A stretch of DNA of 23,099 nucleotides, from positions 1-23,099 of the IMG/VR virus record IMGVR_UViG_3300049893_003323. One strand, written 5' to 3'. Below are positions 6,284 through 13,228 of this stretch, piece by piece. The translations under genes were made by a program, and so were the position numbers. Below the pieces are notes generated by a model. It saw nothing but the letters and a program-made list of their open reading frames with translations, was not told the origin of the DNA and searched no databases. Numbering within the stretch: position 1 is the stretch's first letter; the number at the start of each line of letters is the position of its first letter. Origin of the DNA: a virus.

Positions 6284-6982
6284 TTGAACGCAACGCGCCA
6301 CATCAGCCACCGACCGCCGCCAGACGCCGGGAGTTGTCCCGCTCCCCGCCGAGTTGTTCCGGCCATCGCGCTGGCGGCGGTCCTTTTTCCGGCCGCCGCG
6401 TTCGGAGTTGATCTCGATCCCGCGCTCGACAACGCCAACCCGCTCGCGCCCTTCGCGCAGTTCCTCGGCTCGGCGCTGGTCACGAAAATTCTGTTGTGGA
6501 TGGGGGCGTGTCGCGCGGTGGGAAAACTCGTCAGCACCAAGCTCCAGGAACTCCTCGATGCCGCCGTGCAATTCGCGCGCGGGACCGCCGACGAATCCGA
6601 CGACCACTGGATCAACTCGATCCTTGGCAGCCGCGCCTATCGCGTCGCGCGGTTCTGGGTTGATTACTTCTTCTCCGTAAAACTCCCCACACTCCCAGCC
6701 CCGGAAAAACCCATGACCACCACACCATCACCCGCCGTGGCCGCGCTCCTCGTGGCCGCGTGCCTCGCCCTCACCGGCTGCTCGACCAGCCGCGTCGCGA
6801 AGACCTCGCCCGACGGCACGAAGATCAGCGCGTTCAACTCGCGGTTCATCTGGAGCACCGAAGGGTTCTCACTCACCTACAACACCAACGGCAGCGCCAC
6901 CGTGACCATCCAGCGGTCGAATCCCGATGCCGAGACGATGGGCAAGATCGCCGAGGGCGCGGCGCGGGGGGCGACGAAATGA
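6284..6982 (+). CDS. Holin-like membrane protein fused in frame to a lipoprotein
   Basis: A 232-codon open frame that looks like two genes without a stop between them. The first part has a hydrophobic or signal segment after RR (VVPAIALAAVLFPAAAFG, about 24-41), a second hydrophobic stretch (ALVTKILLWMG, about 63-73) and a helical end (RVARFWVDYFFSVKLPTL), resembling small phage membrane proteins found near lysis genes. The second part, from Met144, is a lipoprotein-like sequence (see 6713). The only in-frame start near the beginning is TTG 6284; it has no clear ribosome site, so the true start is uncertain. Position, just after a terminator and before small membrane and coiled-coil proteins, suggests a lysis-associated role. 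Holin function is inferred from context and hydrophobicity only. Confidence 0.5.
   Translation: MNATRHISHRPPPDAGSCPAPRRVVPAIALAAVLFPAAAFGVDLDPALDNANPLAPFAQFLGSALVTKILLWMGACRAVGKLVSTKLQELLDAAVQFARGTADESDDHWINSILGSRAYRVARFWVDYFFSVKLPTLPAPEKPMTTTPSPAVAALLVAACLALTGCSTSRVAKTSPDGTKISAFNSRFIWSTEGFSLTYNTNGSATVTIQRSNPDAETMGKIAEGAARGATK
6713..6982 (+). CDS. Lipoprotein (possible outer-membrane spanin-like), nested start
   Basis: From ATG 6713 the frame encodes 89 aa beginning with a short polar N-region, a hydrophobic core (AVAALLVAACLAL) and the lipobox LTGC, with Cys23 as the lipidation site. The mature part (about 66 aa) has FIWSTEGFSLTYNTNGSATV and is soluble and non-repetitive. GGAAA lies about 6-8 nt before the ATG. 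The N-region lacks the usual Lys/Arg, which is odd for a free lipoprotein. In a Gram-negative host a small lipoprotein beside a TM-coiled-coil protein (7571) would fit an o-spanin/i-spanin pair, but Rz1-like features such as Pro-richness are absent. It is in the same frame as the upstream holin-like gene. Confidence 0.55.
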   Translation: MTTTPSPAVAALLVAACLALTGCSTSRVAKTSPDGTKISAFNSRFIWSTEGFSLTYNTNGSATVTIQRSNPDAETMGKIAEGAARGATK

Positions 6983-7269
6983 AGACGCGCAAGAAAAAGG
7001 AAACACTTCCGCGCGGCTACACGCAGACGCCGGTGATGGTGATCGACCTCAACGCCGTGTCCGCCCGCCGCGTGATTCCCGGCGACTTCGGATGGCCGAC
7101 CACCGTTCAACTCTCCTACACCACCAACCTCAAGCCCTGGAATTTCGAGCGCAACACCGGCGAGGGCTGGACGCATCTCGGCCGCGTGACCGGCGGCGCG
7201 ATTGTCAACATGGAGTTCGACCGCGACAAGGGCGAGCCGCGCTGGCGGCTGGTGGAGGTGCCGGCGTGA
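6979..7269 (+). CDS. Hypothetical phage protein, 96 aa
   Basis: A 96-aa protein that I do not recognise. A basic N-terminus (MKTRKKKETLPRGYTQTP) is followed by a probably beta-rich body including TTVQLSYTTNLKPWNF and GGAIVNMEFDRDKGEPRW. No membrane segment or cysteine is seen. ATGA overlap with the lipoprotein gene and GTGA overlap with the next gene place it in a tight cluster between the lysis-like genes and terminase. Confidence 0.6.
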   Translation: MKTRKKKETLPRGYTQTPVMVIDLNAVSARRVIPGDFGWPTTVQLSYTTNLKPWNFERNTGEGWTHLGRVTGGAIVNMEFDRDKGEPRWRLVEVPA

Positions 7270-7574
7270 GTCGTGCCGCGAAAAAAGAATTCCCGATCCG
7301 CGTGAACTTCTGCGGACGCCTGCGCGTGATTCGCGGCGAGTCCGTGCTCTGGTCCGTGTCGGAAGTGGCGCGGACGAAATGGCCGGTCGTGGGCGGCTAC
7401 GAATGCGCGCAGATGCGCGTGCGCGGGAAGGCCGGCGACCGCGCCGGCCGCAACCAGCTCGTCGTGAATCTCGTGAACGGCCTCATCGTGAAGCCGTCGC
7501 CGAAATACTTCGTGCGCCCCGATCCCTACGATCCGGCCGCGCGCGAAGCCATGCAGAAGGGAACCAAGGAATGA
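7266..7574 (+). CDS. Hypothetical phage protein, 102 aa
   Basis: A 102-aa protein starting at GTG 7266, chosen for its GTGA overlap with the upstream stop. It has a mixed beta-like body (FPIRVNFCGRLRVIRGESVL and NQLVVNLVNGLIVKPSPKYF) and a charged end (AMQKGTKE). No family is recognised and there is no membrane segment. It ends by overlapping the next ATG by one codon, in the same coupled run. Confidence 0.6.
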   Translation: MSRAAKKEFPIRVNFCGRLRVIRGESVLWSVSEVARTKWPVVGGYECAQMRVRGKAGDRAGRNQLVVNLVNGLIVKPSPKYFVRPDPYDPAAREAMQKGTKE

Positions 7575-7900
7575 TCGCCGAAATCACCGCCCCCGTGGAA
7601 ATCGCCTCGTGGCTGGCCTGCGCCGCGTTCGCGGTCGTGCTCACCAACGGGCTGTTCAAGCTGGTCAACAACGTGAAGGGGCCGAACGCACTGCCGCCCG
7701 CGGGAGAACTCGACCTGCGCGTCTCGAATCTCGAAACGCGCACCAACACCATCGAGGTCGGCCTGGCCGAACTCCGGCACGAGATGAAGGAAGACTTGAA
7801 GACCATGCTCGCGGCCGGCGAGGAGCGTGCAGGGAAAATTCACGGCCGCATCAACGACGTGCTCGCCGCCGTGTCCGAACTGCGCGGGAGGCTGAAATGA
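7571..7900 (+). CDS. TM-plus-coiled-coil protein (holin accessory or i-spanin-like)
   Basis: A 109-aa protein with one N-terminal membrane helix (IASWLACAAFAVVLTNGLF, about 11-29) and a C-terminal coiled coil from about 48 to the end (DLRVSNLETRTNTIEVGLAE and later REL-type heptads). This topology, inside anchor plus long periplasmic or cytoplasmic coil, is shared by i-spanins (Rz) and by XhlA-like holin accessories. The lipoprotein about 600 bp upstream could be its partner. No endolysin is visible in the window. Function inferred from topology and place. Confidence 0.6.
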   Translation: MIAEITAPVEIASWLACAAFAVVLTNGLFKLVNNVKGPNALPPAGELDLRVSNLETRTNTIEVGLAELRHEMKEDLKTMLAAGEERAGKIHGRINDVLAAVSELRGRLK

Positions 7901-8157
7901 GCGCACACGTTCACATCCGCCTTCAGTTGCTCCGATCACTGCGCGCCGCCGGTGGCGAGCCGATGCCCGAGAATGCGCTCGTGGATGCGGCTCAATTTCT
8001 CGTCCGCCCCACGCCGGGCGCGGGCGATGTCCTCGCCGAGTTGGGCGATCTGGAGCGGGCCGGCTTCGTGGTCAGCCAGCTTGATATGTTCACGAATGTC
8101 CGCAGCTACACGCTGACCACGGCGGGCGAACTCAAGGCGAAGGAGCTTGCGAAGTGA
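7897..8157 (+). CDS. Small winged-helix-like phage protein
   Basis: An 86-aa protein resembling a single winged-helix fold: helices in HIRLQLLRSLRAAGGEPMPE and VLAELGDLERAGFVVS, then a wing-like strand pair VRSYTLTTAGELKAKEL. The 'LxxLExAGFV...YxLTxxGxxxA' pattern is typical of small DNA-binding wHTH proteins. It directly precedes the terminase genes, so a role in DNA packaging or late regulation is possible. It overlaps the previous gene by ATGA and abuts the next. Confidence 0.6.
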   Translation: MSAHVHIRLQLLRSLRAAGGEPMPENALVDAAQFLVRPTPGAGDVLAELGDLERAGFVVSQLDMFTNVRSYTLTTAGELKAKELAK

Positions 8158-8688
8158 ATGAGCAAGGCCATCGAATCCAAACTCGACACGTTCCGCGACC
8201 GGCTCGACGAATGGTTCGGCCAGGAACATCTCCCGCTGGCCGACGCGCAGGCGCGGCTCAAGGAGCTTGGTTGTGCGGTCTCGCTTTCGCGGCTCTCGCG
8301 CTGGTGGCAGATGCGTTCGGCGGAACTGGATCAGGACCGGCTGCTCGCCCAGATCGCGACGGGCGCGGCGCAATGCCAGGCGCTCAAGAAAGAATTCGGC
8401 ACCAACGCCCCGCCGGAGATGGACACGTTGATCTCCCTGTTGCGCGTTTTGATTTTGCAATTCTCGACGCAGGCCAGCGCGAATCCCGAACTGGTCAACA
8501 TGATCGGCGGCCTGCTCCGGCCGGTGCTCGTATGGGCCAAGTTGCAGGACAAGGCGAAAGACCGCGAGCTGGTCGAGCGCCGCGTGAAGTTGCTCGAAGA
8601 GCAGGCCGCCAAGGCGCGCGCGGCGATCAGCGACCCGACGTTGACGGCCGAGCAGCAGCGCGAGCGACTCCGCGAAATTCTGAAATGA
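8158..8688 (+). CDS. Terminase small subunit (Mu gp27-like, putative)
   Basis: A 176-aa helical protein directly upstream of, and overlapping (ATGA), the large terminase. The N-terminus reads as an HTH (LADAQARLKELGCAVSLSRL followed by SRWW), which fits DNA recognition. The centre (LISLLRVLILQFS) and a charged C-terminal coil (ELVERRVKLLEEQAAKARAA) fit the oligomerising part. DUF3486/gp27-like proteins occupy this place in Mu-like phages and have similar length. The assignment rests on position and architecture. Confidence 0.72.
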   Translation: MSKAIESKLDTFRDRLDEWFGQEHLPLADAQARLKELGCAVSLSRLSRWWQMRSAELDQDRLLAQIATGAAQCQALKKEFGTNAPPEMDTLISLLRVLILQFSTQASANPELVNMIGGLLRPVLVWAKLQDKAKDRELVERRVKLLEEQAAKARAAISDPTLTAEQQRERLREILK

Positions 8689-10112
8689 GCGGCCCCGCGA
8701 AATCCAAGAAGGTCCGTCCGCTCCGCGACAGCACGCTGCCCGCGACGCTCTCGCCGAAAGACCTGCTCTTCCCGCTGCAACGAAAATACATCGACGACCG
8801 CAGCCAGTACAAGATCGCCGTGACCACGCGCCAATGGGGCAAGTCCACGCTGACCAGCGGCGAGACCGTGCATGACTGCCTGACCGATCCGGGCACGAAG
8901 TGGGTTACGATGTCGGCCGGCGAGCGCCAGTCGCTCGAATGGCTGGGCAAGGCGAAGGAATGGTTGACGGCCTACAAGATGGTGATCGAGGACATTGCCG
9001 AAGACCGGGGCGGCATCGCCGAGGGCCTGCTCCGCGCCAGCGAAATCACGCTCAACACCGGCTCGAAGATCATCGCCATTCCCGCCAACCCGAGCACGGC
9101 CCGCGGCTATTCGGCGAACATCAACCTCGATGAATTCGCCTATCACGAAGATCCCGATGCGATCTGGGCCGCGATGTTCCCGAGCACCACGAATCAACTG
9201 GCGGGCACGTTCCTTGACCGATGGAAGGCCATGCTCAAGGGCGAGAGCACCGACATCCGCCGGCATCTCAAGGTGCGCGTGGTTTCGACCTTCAACGGCC
9301 GCAACAACAAGTTTTTCAACCTCTGGGAAAACGCCGTGCGCAACGGTTATTCAACGCACCGCATCACCATTCACGACGCGGTCGCGGACGGGATGCCGCT
9401 CGACGTCGAGAAGCTCAAGGCCGCGCTCGACGACCCGGACATCTGGGCGCAGGAATTCGAGTGCGAGCCGATGGACTCGGCGGCGGTGTTGCTGCCCTAC
9501 GATCTGATCGCCACCTGCGAATCGCCCGAGGCCACGACCACCGTCCCCGTGGAATACTATATTGGTGCCCAGCCCGCACCGCTTTTCATCGGCTGGGATT
9601 TCGCGCGGAAGAAAGACCTCAGCGTGCCGTGGGTGATGTCGCTCGTCGGCGACGTGTTGCATTCGCGCGAGTTGATCGAATTGCGCGGCGTGAGCACGCC
9701 GGCCCAGATTGAACTGATGACCCCGCGCATCCGCGCCGCGCGGCGCGTGGCGGTGGATTACACCGGGCCGGGCATCGGCCTGGGCGATTACCTCGTGCGC
9801 GAGCACGGCGAGTGGAACCCGGCGAAGCATCTCTACGGGAAGATTGAACTGGTCACGTTCACGAACAACGTGAAGCTCGAACTGTTCGCGAAACTCCGCA
9901 TGGCCTTCGAGCAGCGCCGGCTTCGCATCCCCATCAACCGCACGGTGCGTGAAGACCTGCACTCCATGCAGCGCGTCGTCAGTGCGCAGGGGAACATCAC
10001 CTATCGCGCGCCGCACACCGACGACGGCCACAGTGACCGCTGCACCGCGCTGGCGCTCTGCCTGCGCGCCGCCGGCCAGAAGGTCGTCAGCTACGGAGGG
10101 TTCCTGGCGTGA
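8685..10112 (+). CDS. Terminase large subunit (ATPase-nuclease, Mu gp28-like)
   Basis: A 475-aa DNA-packaging motor. The ATPase part has a phage-type Walker A, TTRQWGKSTLT (about 47-57), and Walker B, INLDEFA (about 146-152). The C-terminal RNase H-like nuclease has GWDFARKKDLS (D305, D311), VAVDYTG (D358) and the ending DDGHSDRCTALALCLRA, with D451 as the likely third acidic residue. Length and motif spacing fit the Mu gp28-type family. It should dock on the portal and cut or fill the head; transposable phages usually use headful packaging. A 310-bp gap follows, which breaks the otherwise continuous gene overlaps. Confidence 0.9.
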   Translation: MSGPAKSKKVRPLRDSTLPATLSPKDLLFPLQRKYIDDRSQYKIAVTTRQWGKSTLTSGETVHDCLTDPGTKWVTMSAGERQSLEWLGKAKEWLTAYKMVIEDIAEDRGGIAEGLLRASEITLNTGSKIIAIPANPSTARGYSANINLDEFAYHEDPDAIWAAMFPSTTNQLAGTFLDRWKAMLKGESTDIRRHLKVRVVSTFNGRNNKFFNLWENAVRNGYSTHRITIHDAVADGMPLDVEKLKAALDDPDIWAQEFECEPMDSAAVLLPYDLIATCESPEATTTVPVEYYIGAQPAPLFIGWDFARKKDLSVPWVMSLVGDVLHSRELIELRGVSTPAQIELMTPRIRAARRVAVDYTGPGIGLGDYLVREHGEWNPAKHLYGKIELVTFTNNVKLELFAKLRMAFEQRRLRIPINRTVREDLHSMQRVVSAQGNITYRAPHTDDGHSDRCTALALCLRAAGQKVVSYGGFLA

Positions 10113-10206
10113 GCGCGTCACCAAACATTCTGCCGCCGGCCCGCTTCATGGGTGGGGGCCTGGTCCGTCGAGATTCGGCGGTTCGTGGGCCGGCGGCTTC
10201 AACTTC

Positions 10207-10229
10207 AAATTGGCAACAGTTGCCAATTT
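10207..10229. repeat. Perfect 11-bp inverted repeat
   Basis: AAATTGGCAAC and its exact reverse complement GTTGCCAATTT are separated by a single A. In DNA this is a dyad suited to a dimeric regulator; in RNA the one-base loop would force the innermost pairs open. It belongs to the palindrome-rich gap upstream of the portal gene. Confidence 0.7.
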
Positions 10230-10260
10230 CGATTTCCGGGAGTACGCAAAATTTGCGTAC
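10221..10260. repeat. Diverged copy 3 of the palindromic element
   Basis: When aligned to the reverse complement of copy 1 (6084-6127) with one 3-bp gap, about 25 of 36 bases match over 10222-10257. Most differences fall every third base, so the conceptual peptide ANF-x-x-REFAKFA is retained as ANFDFREYAKFA. The right end is a perfect 19-bp palindrome (10242-10260). Relationship is probable but the match is much weaker than that between copies 1 and 2. Confidence 0.45.
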
Positions 10261-10390
10261 CCCGCCGCGAATGCCCGTAGGCGCGTTTTGTTTCGCGCAA
10301 CGTCCGTTCACCCTCCCCGGATATTTGACCCTTGTGCAAGGCGATGCAAAAGCGAATGCGGGCCTATCCCGTCCCGTGGTGATGAAGTCA

Positions 10391-10409
10391 GCACGCAAAT
10401 TTTGCGTGC
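10391..10409. repeat. Perfect 9-bp inverted repeat before the portal gene
   Basis: GCACGCAAA and TTTGCGTGC flank a single T. It differs from the palindrome at 10242-10260 only at the second base of each arm and the centre. It ends 13 bp before the portal ATG, partly next to the AGGGGGTGG ribosome site, so folding or protein binding here could affect portal translation. Confidence 0.65.
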
Positions 10410-10422
10410 AAGGGGGTGGGCG

Positions 10423-12537
10423 ATGAACTTTTTGCGTCGGTTTGCGTCATGGGTTGTCGCGAAGGGGAGCATCGCCCCCTTCGACCGCATTCCGTCCGTG
10501 GACGTCACGGGCGGCGAGAAGCTGGCCGAGCCGTTCCGTCGCTCGGTCTGGGTTCAGGCGGCCATGCGCCGCGTGATCCTGCCCGTCACGTCGGTCCCGC
10601 TCCAGTGGTGCGTCGAGTCCGACGACGGCCCGCAGATGGTGGCGGACCCGGCACAGGCCGCGTTCTGGGCGCAACCCGCCGTCGGCCCCGGCGGTCAACG
10701 GCTGTCCCTCACCGACGTGATCGAGATGTCGCTCGGCTGGCTGATGCTCGACGGCGAATTTTTCTGGATCATGGACGGCGCGCCGGTGCCGTTCCCGGAA
10801 GTCGGCGCGGCAGTGCGCCCGTTCGCCATTGCCCGGCCCGACCGGATGCGCGCCATCATCGACCGCGGCCAGCTCACCGCGTGGGCGTTCACCGATGCGA
10901 CCCGCCGCACGGTGCTGCTTGATCCGGCGCAGGTCATCCACGTCAAGAACTGGAATCCGTATTCCGACTGGCGCGGCCTGGGTCAATACGAGGCCGCGCA
11001 GATCGCGGCGGAGGCGGATTACCTGGCCGGCCGGTTCAACCTAAACCTGATGAAGAACAACGGGGACACCGGCCCGATCATCATCGGCAAATCCGGGATG
11101 CCCGATGACGCCCAGCAGAAGCAAATCACGCTGTTGCTGCGCGAGAAAAAGGAACGCTCCCTTCGCGGCGAATTCCGCCCCGTGTTCCTCGGCGGCGACA
11201 TCGTCGTGGAAGATGCCAAAGTGCAGGTGCCCGACGCGGCCTTCGTCAACGTCCGCCTCCAGAACCGGCACGAGGTCTTCATCGCTTTCGGTGTGCCGCC
11301 GTCGATGGCGGACATTCAGGCGAGTTACTCCATCGGTTCGGCCAGCGACCGCTACGCGCTGATCACCGAGACCTGCGTGCCCGTGTCGGAAAAATTCCTC
11401 GCCGCCGTCAACGCCGTGAACGCGCGCGGCGGCGACGCCACGCGCCGCGCGGTGTTCGCGTGGGACAAGCATCCCGTGATGGTCGCCGCGCGCAACGAAC
11501 GCATCGACGCCGGGACGAAGCTCTGGGATCGCGGGATGCCGTGGGCCGAGGTGAATCACTACCTTGATCTGCGCCTGCCCGAGTTCGACGGCTGGGACAC
11601 GGGCTTCCTCCCGTTCAGCGTCGCGCCCGTCTCGACGCTCCCGCCTCCGGCTGATCCGGCCGCCGCGCCGGATTACGCCGAGCCGGCCGATGAAGACGCG
11701 GAAGAATCCGCCGGCCCGGTGGCCGCCATGCTGCGCGCGCTGCGCGGCGGCGCGGTGCAAAAGGCCCGCGACCCGCGCGAGGTCGCGCAATGGCGCACGC
11801 TGATTGCGAAGCGCCGCGCCGCGACGCTCACGCTCCAGGCCAAGATCAACAAGGTGCTGTTCAACGCCCGCGCCGAAGTCCTGCGCCGCCTTGAATCCGC
11901 GCCGGCCCGCGTGGCGGTGAGCGCCCGCGCCGGTGTCGCGGCGGACATGATGTTCAAGCTGCCGGACTTCCGCGCCGCGCTCGGCGTGGCCATGCGCGGC
12001 ACGTTGCGCCCGGTGCTCGACGCGGCGGGCAAGGAGTTGTTCGCCGAGATCGGGAAGGATGACCCGTTCAAGTTCCCAGATCCCAAGGCGCTCGAATTTC
12101 TGCGCGGGCGCGAAAACAAATTGAGCGACACGGCCACGGACATTTACGAACAGGTCAAAGGTTCGTTGCAGGAAGGTCTGAACGGCGGCGAAACCACGGC
12201 GCAACTGGCCGCCCGCGTGCGCGGCGAGTTCAACGACATGAGCCGCGAGCGTTCGATGCGCATCGCCATGACCGAGGTGAACAGCGCCTACGGCGAGGCC
12301 CGGCAGGAGGCGATGAAGCAGGGCAACGTGCAGTTCAAGAAATGGCTCACGTCCGGCAACGACAACGTGCGGCCCGCGCATCAAGAAGCCAACACGCAGA
12401 CCGTCCCGGTGGACGAACCCTTCGACGTGGGCGGCGAACAACTCATGCACCCCGGCGATCCGAACGGCTCGCCCGAGAATGTCATCAACTGCCACTGCGT
12501 ATCCATCGCCGTGGCCACGAAAGAGGAAGAATCATGA
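10423..12537 (+). CDS. Portal protein fused to MuF-type head morphogenesis domain
   Basis: A 704-aa protein. Residues about 1-400 fit an HK97-type portal, the dodecameric DNA entry ring: an N-terminal FRRSVWVQAAMRRVI helix, EMSLGWLMLDGEFFW, VIHVKNWNPYSDWRGLGQYE, and GVPPSMADIQASYSIGSASD. A Pro/Ala/acidic linker (about 405-440) leads to a Mu gpF-like domain (about 560-700), recognised by ERSMRIAMTEVNSAYGEAR, KKWLTSGNDNVRPAHQ and the ending PENVINCHC. The two are separate genes in Mu and many siphophages; fusion exists in some phages. ATG 10423 has a strong purine-rich site (AGGGGGTGG). It overlaps the protease gene by ATGA. Confidence 0.85.
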   Translation: MNFLRRFASWVVAKGSIAPFDRIPSVDVTGGEKLAEPFRRSVWVQAAMRRVILPVTSVPLQWCVESDDGPQMVADPAQAAFWAQPAVGPGGQRLSLTDVIEMSLGWLMLDGEFFWIMDGAPVPFPEVGAAVRPFAIARPDRMRAIIDRGQLTAWAFTDATRRTVLLDPAQVIHVKNWNPYSDWRGLGQYEAAQIAAEADYLAGRFNLNLMKNNGDTGPIIIGKSGMPDDAQQKQITLLLREKKERSLRGEFRPVFLGGDIVVEDAKVQVPDAAFVNVRLQNRHEVFIAFGVPPSMADIQASYSIGSASDRYALITETCVPVSEKFLAAVNAVNARGGDATRRAVFAWDKHPVMVAARNERIDAGTKLWDRGMPWAEVNHYLDLRLPEFDGWDTGFLPFSVAPVSTLPPPADPAAAPDYAEPADEDAEESAGPVAAMLRALRGGAVQKARDPREVAQWRTLIAKRRAATLTLQAKINKVLFNARAEVLRRLESAPARVAVSARAGVAADMMFKLPDFRAALGVAMRGTLRPVLDAAGKELFAEIGKDDPFKFPDPKALEFLRGRENKLSDTATDIYEQVKGSLQEGLNGGETTAQLAARVRGEFNDMSRERSMRIAMTEVNSAYGEARQEAMKQGNVQFKKWLTSGNDNVRPAHQEANTQTVPVDEPFDVGGEQLMHPGDPNGSPENVINCHCVSIAVATKEEES

Positions 12538-13226
12538 ACGCCATCCGACGCACCATTCATCCCGAGGTCCGCGTGCTCGACGCGAAATTGCACCAATGTG
12601 AATTCGTCGCCAGCGACGAGACGGTGGACAGCTATCGCGAAGTGATCCGCGCGAACGGCTGGCGCTTCGACCACTTCGAGAAAAACGCGCCGTTGGTGGA
12701 CAGCCACGACACGAGCACCATCGAACGGCAGGTTGGAAAGGTCATCGACTTCCGCGTGGTCGGCAACAAGTTGATCGAGACCGCGCAGTTCGCGGCCGAT
12801 GTCGAGAGCAACCGCCTCGCGAAAATCGGCTGGGACATGCTCGCCGCCGGCTACCTGCGCGCGGTCAGCGTCGGATTCTTTCCCGTCAAGAGCGTGTCGC
12901 GCTGGGACGCGAACCCGACGGCCTACGCGCAGATGATCAAAGACCTCGGCTTCAAACCCGAGGACCAGAACGCGCCGCGCTGCATTTACACCGAGCAGCA
13001 GCAGATCGAACTCAGCGTGTGCATCATTGGCGCGAATCCGAACGCGCTGGCCCGCGCCTACAAGGCGTCCGTGCTCGACGACGCCGCCATTGATTTTCTC
13101 AGCCAGGAATCGACCTCGCACCAAACCGCCCGCGCAGCCGCTGACGCCGCTGATGTTGCACGGGCCAGGCAGCGGCAGTGTGCGGAATTCCTTCAACGGT
13201 TCGAGAATGCACTGAAAGCCAACTGA
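12534..13226 (+). CDS. HK97-type prohead protease (S78 family)
   Basis: A 230-aa protease that trims capsid proteins during head maturation. The expected catalytic residues are visible: His58 in PLVDSHDTS, Ser112 in YLRAVSVGFFP, and Glu159 in QQIELSVCIIGANPNAL, which matches the HK97 gp4 order H-S-E. The usual N-terminal start (AKLHQCEFVASDETVDSY) and length are typical. The Ala-rich C-terminal helix (AAADAADVARARQRQCAEF) may guide it into the prohead. It sits between portal and capsid as in HK97. Confidence 0.9.
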   Translation: MNAIRRTIHPEVRVLDAKLHQCEFVASDETVDSYREVIRANGWRFDHFEKNAPLVDSHDTSTIERQVGKVIDFRVVGNKLIETAQFAADVESNRLAKIGWDMLAAGYLRAVSVGFFPVKSVSRWDANPTAYAQMIKDLGFKPEDQNAPRCIYTEQQQIELSVCIIGANPNALARAYKASVLDDAAIDFLSQESTSHQTARAAADAADVARARQRQCAEFLQRFENALKAN

Positions 13227-13228
13227 CC

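Larger units (their letters stand above)
10113..10422. other. Palindrome-rich gap between terminase and portal
   Basis: A 310-bp stretch with no convincing gene. It holds three perfect inverted repeats: AAATTGGCAAC/GTTGCCAATTT around one base (10207-10229), GTACGCAAA/TTTGCGTAC around one A (10242-10260) and GCACGCAAA/TTTGCGTGC around one T (10391-10409). Base composition is less GC-biased than the neighbouring genes. A 105-codon GTG frame (10109-10426) crosses it and meets both neighbours by GTGA/ATGA, but its residues and codons look unlike phage genes here. The portal frame is also open through the gap. No promoter could be assigned. Confidence 0.6.

Noticed and set aside
6274-6411. Alternative ATG frame at the start of the holin-like gene
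   Set aside because: It gives a short Arg/Pro/Ser-rich product with no membrane segment and ends early; the TTG frame carries the hydrophobic signal, although its start remains unsure.
10109-10426. 105-codon GTG frame between terminase and portal as a real gene
   Set aside because: Coupled at both ends but crosses three perfect palindromes, has codon choice unlike its neighbours and no recognisable fold; kept only as an observation.
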